Below, in pieces: positions 14,324-16,596 of a stretch of DNA of 16,596 bases. The notes under the pieces are model-generated. The model was not told the origin of the DNA, made no database searches, and was given only the letters and a program-made list of their open reading frames with translations. The position numbers and the translations under genes are program-made. Numbering within the stretch: position 1 is the first letter of the stretch; each line of letters begins with the position of its first letter. Source of the DNA: Clostridia bacterium (GTDB taxonomy: Bacteria > Bacillota > Clostridia > Christensenellales > DUVY01); contig BNZQ01000039.1 in the NCBI GenBank assembly GCA_026001225.1, forward strand, positions 1-16,596, written 5' to 3'.

Positions 14324-14359
14324 TGTTAGTTATAACAGTATTATGTTAGTTTCTAACAT
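14324..14359. promoter_or_regulatory. Tandem palindromic operators in front of tal
   Basis: Two related palindromes share the half-site TGTTA: TGTTA-GTTA-TAACA (14324-14337) and ATGTTAG-TTT-CTAACAT (14343-14359). Their centres are about 20.5 bp apart, two turns of the helix, so a dimeric repressor could occupy both on one face. The second directly abuts the -10 box and would cover the transcription start. The DeoR-type protein of this cluster is the first candidate to bind; the XRE protein encoded just upstream is the second. Confidence 0.6.
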
Positions 14360-14388
14360 AGTTTAACATATGGAAAGTATATTGTCAA
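14360..14388 (-). promoter_or_regulatory. Sigma-A-type promoter of the tal/dehydrogenase cluster
   Basis: On the minus strand the perfect -35 box TTGACA (14388-14383) is followed after exactly 17 bases by TAAACT (14365-14360). The start would be near 14353, inside the second operator. I see no comparably good promoter in the gaps before E2, lpdA, E1 or lplA, which fits one long transcript, although promoters outside my pattern could exist. Confidence 0.65.
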
Positions 14389-14488
14389 GCGTTTTCTTGA
14401 TTTTATTATCCCCCATTCGAAAAGCAAATGCTGTTGCCCCGGGATTTTATGCGTACCGCGCCGAAAGGAAAATCCGCAGAAAAGTTCG

Positions 14489-14689
14489 CTAATCGACCAA
14501 TCCCAACAAATAATCCGTCGGCACCCCGAAAAACTTCGATAAAACAATCAAAGAATATCCCGTGGGCTCCCGCTCGCCTATTTCCCATTTTTGAATAATC
14601 GAATAACTTAATCCTGTTTTTTCCGCAAGTTTACTTTGCGATAATCCGCTGTCATGACGCAATTCGACTAATCTTGTTTTAAAGTCCAT
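14489..14689 (-). CDS. Small XRE-family HTH repressor
   Basis: This 66-residue protein is essentially one helix-turn-helix domain: FKTRLVELRHDSGLSQSKLA, the recognition helix TGLSYSIIQKWEIGEREP, and the family ending LSKFFGVPTDYLLGLVD. Such single-domain proteins commonly repress their own promoter and a divergent gene. The start is ATG 14689. No good ribosome site precedes it, so translation may be weak or near-leaderless. A palindrome at 14701-14714 lies 12-25 bases upstream. The gene is followed, in the same direction, by the tal promoter about 100 bases later. The local DNA is clearly A+T-richer than the metabolic genes, which suggests acquired origin. Confidence 0.8.
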   Translation of the reverse strand: MDFKTRLVELRHDSGLSQSKLAEKTGLSYSIIQKWEIGEREPTGYSLIVLSKFFGVPTDYLLGLVD

Positions 14690-14700
14690 ATGTATATTAA

Positions 14701-14714
14701 CTCACAAATGTGAG
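14701..14714. promoter_or_regulatory. Palindromic operator between divergent XRE gene and HTH remnant
   Basis: CTCACA-AA-TGTGAG is a perfect 14-bp inverted repeat placed between the XRE start (14689) and the plus-strand -10 box (14716-14721). The position fits autoregulation and repression of the divergent promoter by the XRE protein. Confidence 0.6.
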
Positions 14715-14715
14715 C

Positions 14716-14721
14716 TATAAT
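14716..14721 (+). promoter_or_regulatory. Consensus -10 box of a plus-strand promoter
   Basis: A perfect TATAAT lies one base after the palindrome and about 40 bases before the ATG at 14761. No good -35 box is found 16-18 bases upstream, so it may need an activator. AAGGAG at about 14747-14752 follows as a ribosome site. Confidence 0.5.
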
Positions 14722-14760
14722 GGGAATAGTAAAGAAATTGATATGAAAAGGAGTACCTCA

Positions 14761-14826
14761 ATGCAAATATCCAAAGCATTATCCGTCAGAATACAGGAAT
14801 TATTGACGGAAAAGAACATAACATGA
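14761..14826 (+). pseudogene. Truncated start of an HTH-type regulator gene
   Basis: The ATG at 14761 has a strong AAGGAG 8-9 bases upstream. The frame encodes MQISKALSVRIQELLTEKNI plus Thr, then TGA at 14824-14826. The peptide resembles the first helix region of XRE/Cro-type proteins (ISKALSxRIKELLxEKxIT). After the TGA the same frame continues KDLEQIFTSFGITRQ to TAA near 14902, but this part is not HTH-like. The expected Q-x-x-L-A recognition helices are absent. Most likely only the 5' end of a divergently transcribed regulator survives. A second overlapping frame begins at ATG 14823 (ATGA) and runs about 49 codons through the two hairpins; I do not consider it a gene. Confidence 0.5.
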
Positions 14827-14914
14827 AAAGATTTAGAACAGATCTTCACTTCGTTCGGTATAACAAGGCAACGGCGTTACCTTGCCCTAAGATCCTTACG
14901 CGTTTAAGGGGGGA

Positions 14915-14942
14915 CTGGGGGGACAATCGCAAGTCCCCCCAG
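14915..14942 (+). terminator. GC-rich hairpin, possible plus-strand terminator
   Basis: CTGGGGGGAC (14915-14924) and GTCCCCCCAG (14933-14942) form a perfect 10-bp stem with an 8-base loop (AATCGCAA). The T-rich stretch GCTTTTCTTT follows on the plus strand, where it would end transcripts from 14761. Reading left (minus) there is no T-run. The 88 bases before it (14827-14914) contain an imperfect palindrome (CAAGGCAACG/CGTTACCTTG, about 14867-14887) and nothing else I can name. Confidence 0.5.
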
Positions 14943-14953
14943 GCTTTTCTTTG

Positions 14954-14982
14954 CTACTTTCTTTTAGCATAAAAGAAAGTAG
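14954..14982. other. Hairpin and direct repeat at the gltS 3' end
   Basis: CTACTTTCTTTT (14954-14965) pairs perfectly with AAAAGAAAGTAG (14971-14982), loop AGCAT. A related copy of its left arm (TTTGCTACTCTCTTT) overlaps the gltS stop codon at 14994-14996, so the last codons of gltS (ERE-stop) are part of a direct repeat. It may protect the gltS mRNA end. No T-run follows in the gltS direction. Confidence 0.5.
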
Positions 14983-14993
14983 GCCTCTCTTTG

Positions 14994-16553
14994 CTACTCT
15001 CTTTCCCCGCTATCGCCTTCCGCGGCGTCCGCGCTCCCGCTTGCAGCGGCGGTTTGGCCGTCCGCAAAGGCCGCTTTCTTCCGCTTGAAAATCCTCGCCA
15101 GCCAACCGAACCGCCCCAGCATGATCCACACTAAAAACACAAAATACACGGCGACTATGCCGAAAACGTAATAGATCCCCGGGTCGGCGACCGCTATCGG
15201 CAGCAGGATCAGCATCGGGATACCGAAGATCAGCGCGGTCGCGGAACCGAAAACCTGATCGAGCGCGGCGGGCGTCCTGAACTCGGGATCCAGCTCGCGC
15301 AGCAGGATAATGCCGTTGGACAGCGTGCCGGTCAGCATACCGTACATGGTGATGAACGCTTCGTCCTTATAGCCCGGGTACATTTTGTTGCAGATATACC
15401 GGACGTAAAACAGCGTCGCGACGCCGCCCGCCGTCGTGATGATCAGCAAGGGAATCCACAGCTGACCCAGCGCGGCGAGCTCAAGCGACGCCAAGGACGC
15501 GATGATCATCACGTCGAACGCGAAGCCCGAAATACGGTTCAGCATGTAATTGTTGACATATTTGCGGTTCATCCATTTCTTTTTGCGCAAGCGGTTCATG
15601 ATCCACTTAAACAGCATGGCAAAGGCGATGCCGAAGCAGAAATTGAAGCCCCAAAAGACCTGCGCTATGCGCGCGCCCATATCGCCCAAATAACTCAAAC
15701 CCCAATCGAGCAACATGCAGAAGCCCAGGGTCACGATATAGATAAACCCGATCAGGCAAGCCTGAATCGTGAACTTATCGATCGATTCGGACAACGGGAT
15801 TTCATCGGCCTCCTCGACAAGGCCGCCGGACACGTCCCCCGCCGTCCGCATCCGATCCTTCAAATTGACGCCGCGCTTTTTGGCGATTCGGTTTAACATA
15901 ATCAAGCCGCCGATCGACGCCCACAAAAAACCCAGCGCGGCGACCGCGATGCCGAACGCCCGTGCGTTGGCCATGCCGCCGCCGCCGTCCGCCGCCGCGC
16001 TTTGGAACAGCTCTCCGCCGTTGGTCGCCTGCCCCGGCCCCTGCCCGAAGCCGAGCGGCAAAATGATCCCCACGCCCGGATTCAGCTGCGGGAATAAAAC
16101 GAACCCTAAAAACAGGGAAAAACCGATGCCCACGACGGCCTGCATCATATAGCCGCTGACGATCATCGCGCCGGTGCGCGCGGGGTGCGTCTGCACGGCC
16201 TTTGCATCCGCTTTTCCATGCTCGTCGCCCTCGTGGCTCTGTTTGTCGCGCAAACCGAGAGCGATAAACCCGATCGGCAGCGTGTGATAAGTCAGCAGGA
16301 ACAACATGTTATCGCCATTCGTACCGAACATCTCGACGCCGCAGAGCTGCAGCACGGCGCGGATCACCATCAGCAGCAAGCCGCCGATCACGGCGGTCGG
16401 CATCATGCTGCGGCGCATAAACGGAATTTTACGGCGCAGGATATTCGCCAAAATCAGCGTGGACAGGATCAGCAGCACCGCGAAAACGCCGGTGTCGAAG
16501 AACAGGCCTTGTCCGATCGTATACGTGGATTCGGACAGCAAGTTAGATACCAT
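14994..16553 (-). CDS. gltS: Sodium:glutamate symporter, GltS family
   Basis: A 519-residue inner-membrane carrier with about 11-12 hydrophobic helices in two inverted halves. The family re-entrant motifs are LPLGFGQGPGQATNGGELF (166-183) and its counterpart MYGMLTGTLSNGIILLRELD (403-422). It imports glutamate or a related dicarboxylate with sodium. It is longer than E. coli GltS (about 400). Extra parts are a charged His/Asp/Lys-rich loop (102-126), a loop at about 225-262, and an Ala/Ser/Glu-rich cytoplasmic tail (490-519). The Gln in GFGQG, where GltS often has His, may mean altered substrate preference. The start is ATG 16553, with AAGGAG about 10 bases upstream. The promoter must lie beyond the right edge or in the last 43 bases. 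It is separated from the XRE genes by hairpins and is probably its own unit. Confidence 0.82.
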   Translation of the reverse strand: MVSNLLSESTYTIGQGLFFDTGVFAVLLILSTLILANILRRKIPFMRRSMMPTAVIGGLLLMVIRAVLQLCGVEMFGTNGDNMLFLLTYHTLPIGFIALGLRDKQSHEGDEHGKADAKAVQTHPARTGAMIVSGYMMQAVVGIGFSLFLGFVLFPQLNPGVGIILPLGFGQGPGQATNGGELFQSAAADGGGGMANARAFGIAVAALGFLWASIGGLIMLNRIAKKRGVNLKDRMRTAGDVSGGLVEEADEIPLSESIDKFTIQACLIGFIYIVTLGFCMLLDWGLSYLGDMGARIAQVFWGFNFCFGIAFAMLFKWIMNRLRKKKWMNRKYVNNYMLNRISGFAFDVMIIASLASLELAALGQLWIPLLIITTAGGVATLFYVRYICNKMYPGYKDEAFITMYGMLTGTLSNGIILLRELDPEFRTPAALDQVFGSATALIFGIPMLILLPIAVADPGIYYVFGIVAVYFVFLVWIMLGRFGWLARIFKRKKAAFADGQTAAASGSADAAEGDSGERE

Positions 16554-16596
16554 AAAACGTCATCTCCTTATATTCTGTTTCTGCTTGTAATCTATA

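Noticed and set aside
14761..14904. TGA at 14824 read as a sense codon
   Set aside because: The intact genes need only standard code, and the sequence after the TGA does not look like the rest of an HTH domain.
14823..14972. Overlapping plus-strand frame starting at ATG 14823
   Set aside because: It runs through two strong hairpins, has no domain or own ribosome site, and its length is expected by chance.

Overview
The window looks like chromosomal DNA of a G+C-rich, Gram-positive anaerobe, most likely an uncultured member of the Clostridia. Supporting signs are strong AGGAG-type ribosome sites, clostridial-style FeoB residues, a secreted repeat-rich surface protein with no outer-membrane features, and T-rich hairpins between genes. 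The species cannot be named from the sequence alone. Nearly all intact genes lie on the minus strand, so transcription runs right to left.

Layout, left to right. (1) Positions 1-3187 hold the first 1062 codons of a very large secreted surface protein: signal peptide, beta-helix repeats, an FN3-like segment, two HYDIN/ASH-like Ig modules and MBG-like repeats. It runs off the left edge. Its leader (3188-3460) carries a good promoter, a 16-bp perfect hairpin, a 16-bp palindrome and a 12-bp direct repeat. (2) Positions 3554-4600 are a plus-strand island of gene remains: the C-terminal end of an XRE regulator, an intrinsic terminator, and the C-terminal membrane part of FeoB without its GTPase. 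(3) Positions 4661-14200 form a long minus-strand cluster. In transcription order it reads: transaldolase, DeoR-type regulator, lipoyl E2, dihydrolipoamide dehydrogenase E3, a fused alpha-beta E1, a lipoate-protein ligase with no C-terminal domain, and a sorbose-1-phosphate-reductase-like zinc dehydrogenase. A promoter (14360-14388) with two palindromes about two helical turns apart lies upstream of the transaldolase gene. (4) Positions 14489-14942 hold a small XRE repressor, a divergent palindromic operator, a plus-strand HTH-like start cut short by TGA, and a G/C-rich hairpin. (5) Positions 14994-16553 encode a GltS-type sodium:glutamate symporter.

How it fits together: E1, E2 and E3 form a complete 2-oxoacid (or acetoin) dehydrogenase complex, and the ligase beside them can lipoylate E2 at Lys43. 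Transaldolase, a DeoR-family sugar-phosphate sensor and a sugar-phosphate-type dehydrogenase flank the complex. This suggests that expression of an acyl-CoA-generating complex is tied to sugar-phosphate supply. That link is inference from gene order.

The most unusual non-coding feature is a family of five hairpins (4605, 5943, 9400, 11037, 14235). They sit only between genes and share a 3' tail close to CTTTCCAAAAACTTTT. Their stem sequences differ but stay paired, which looks like a dispersed repeat family under structural constraint.
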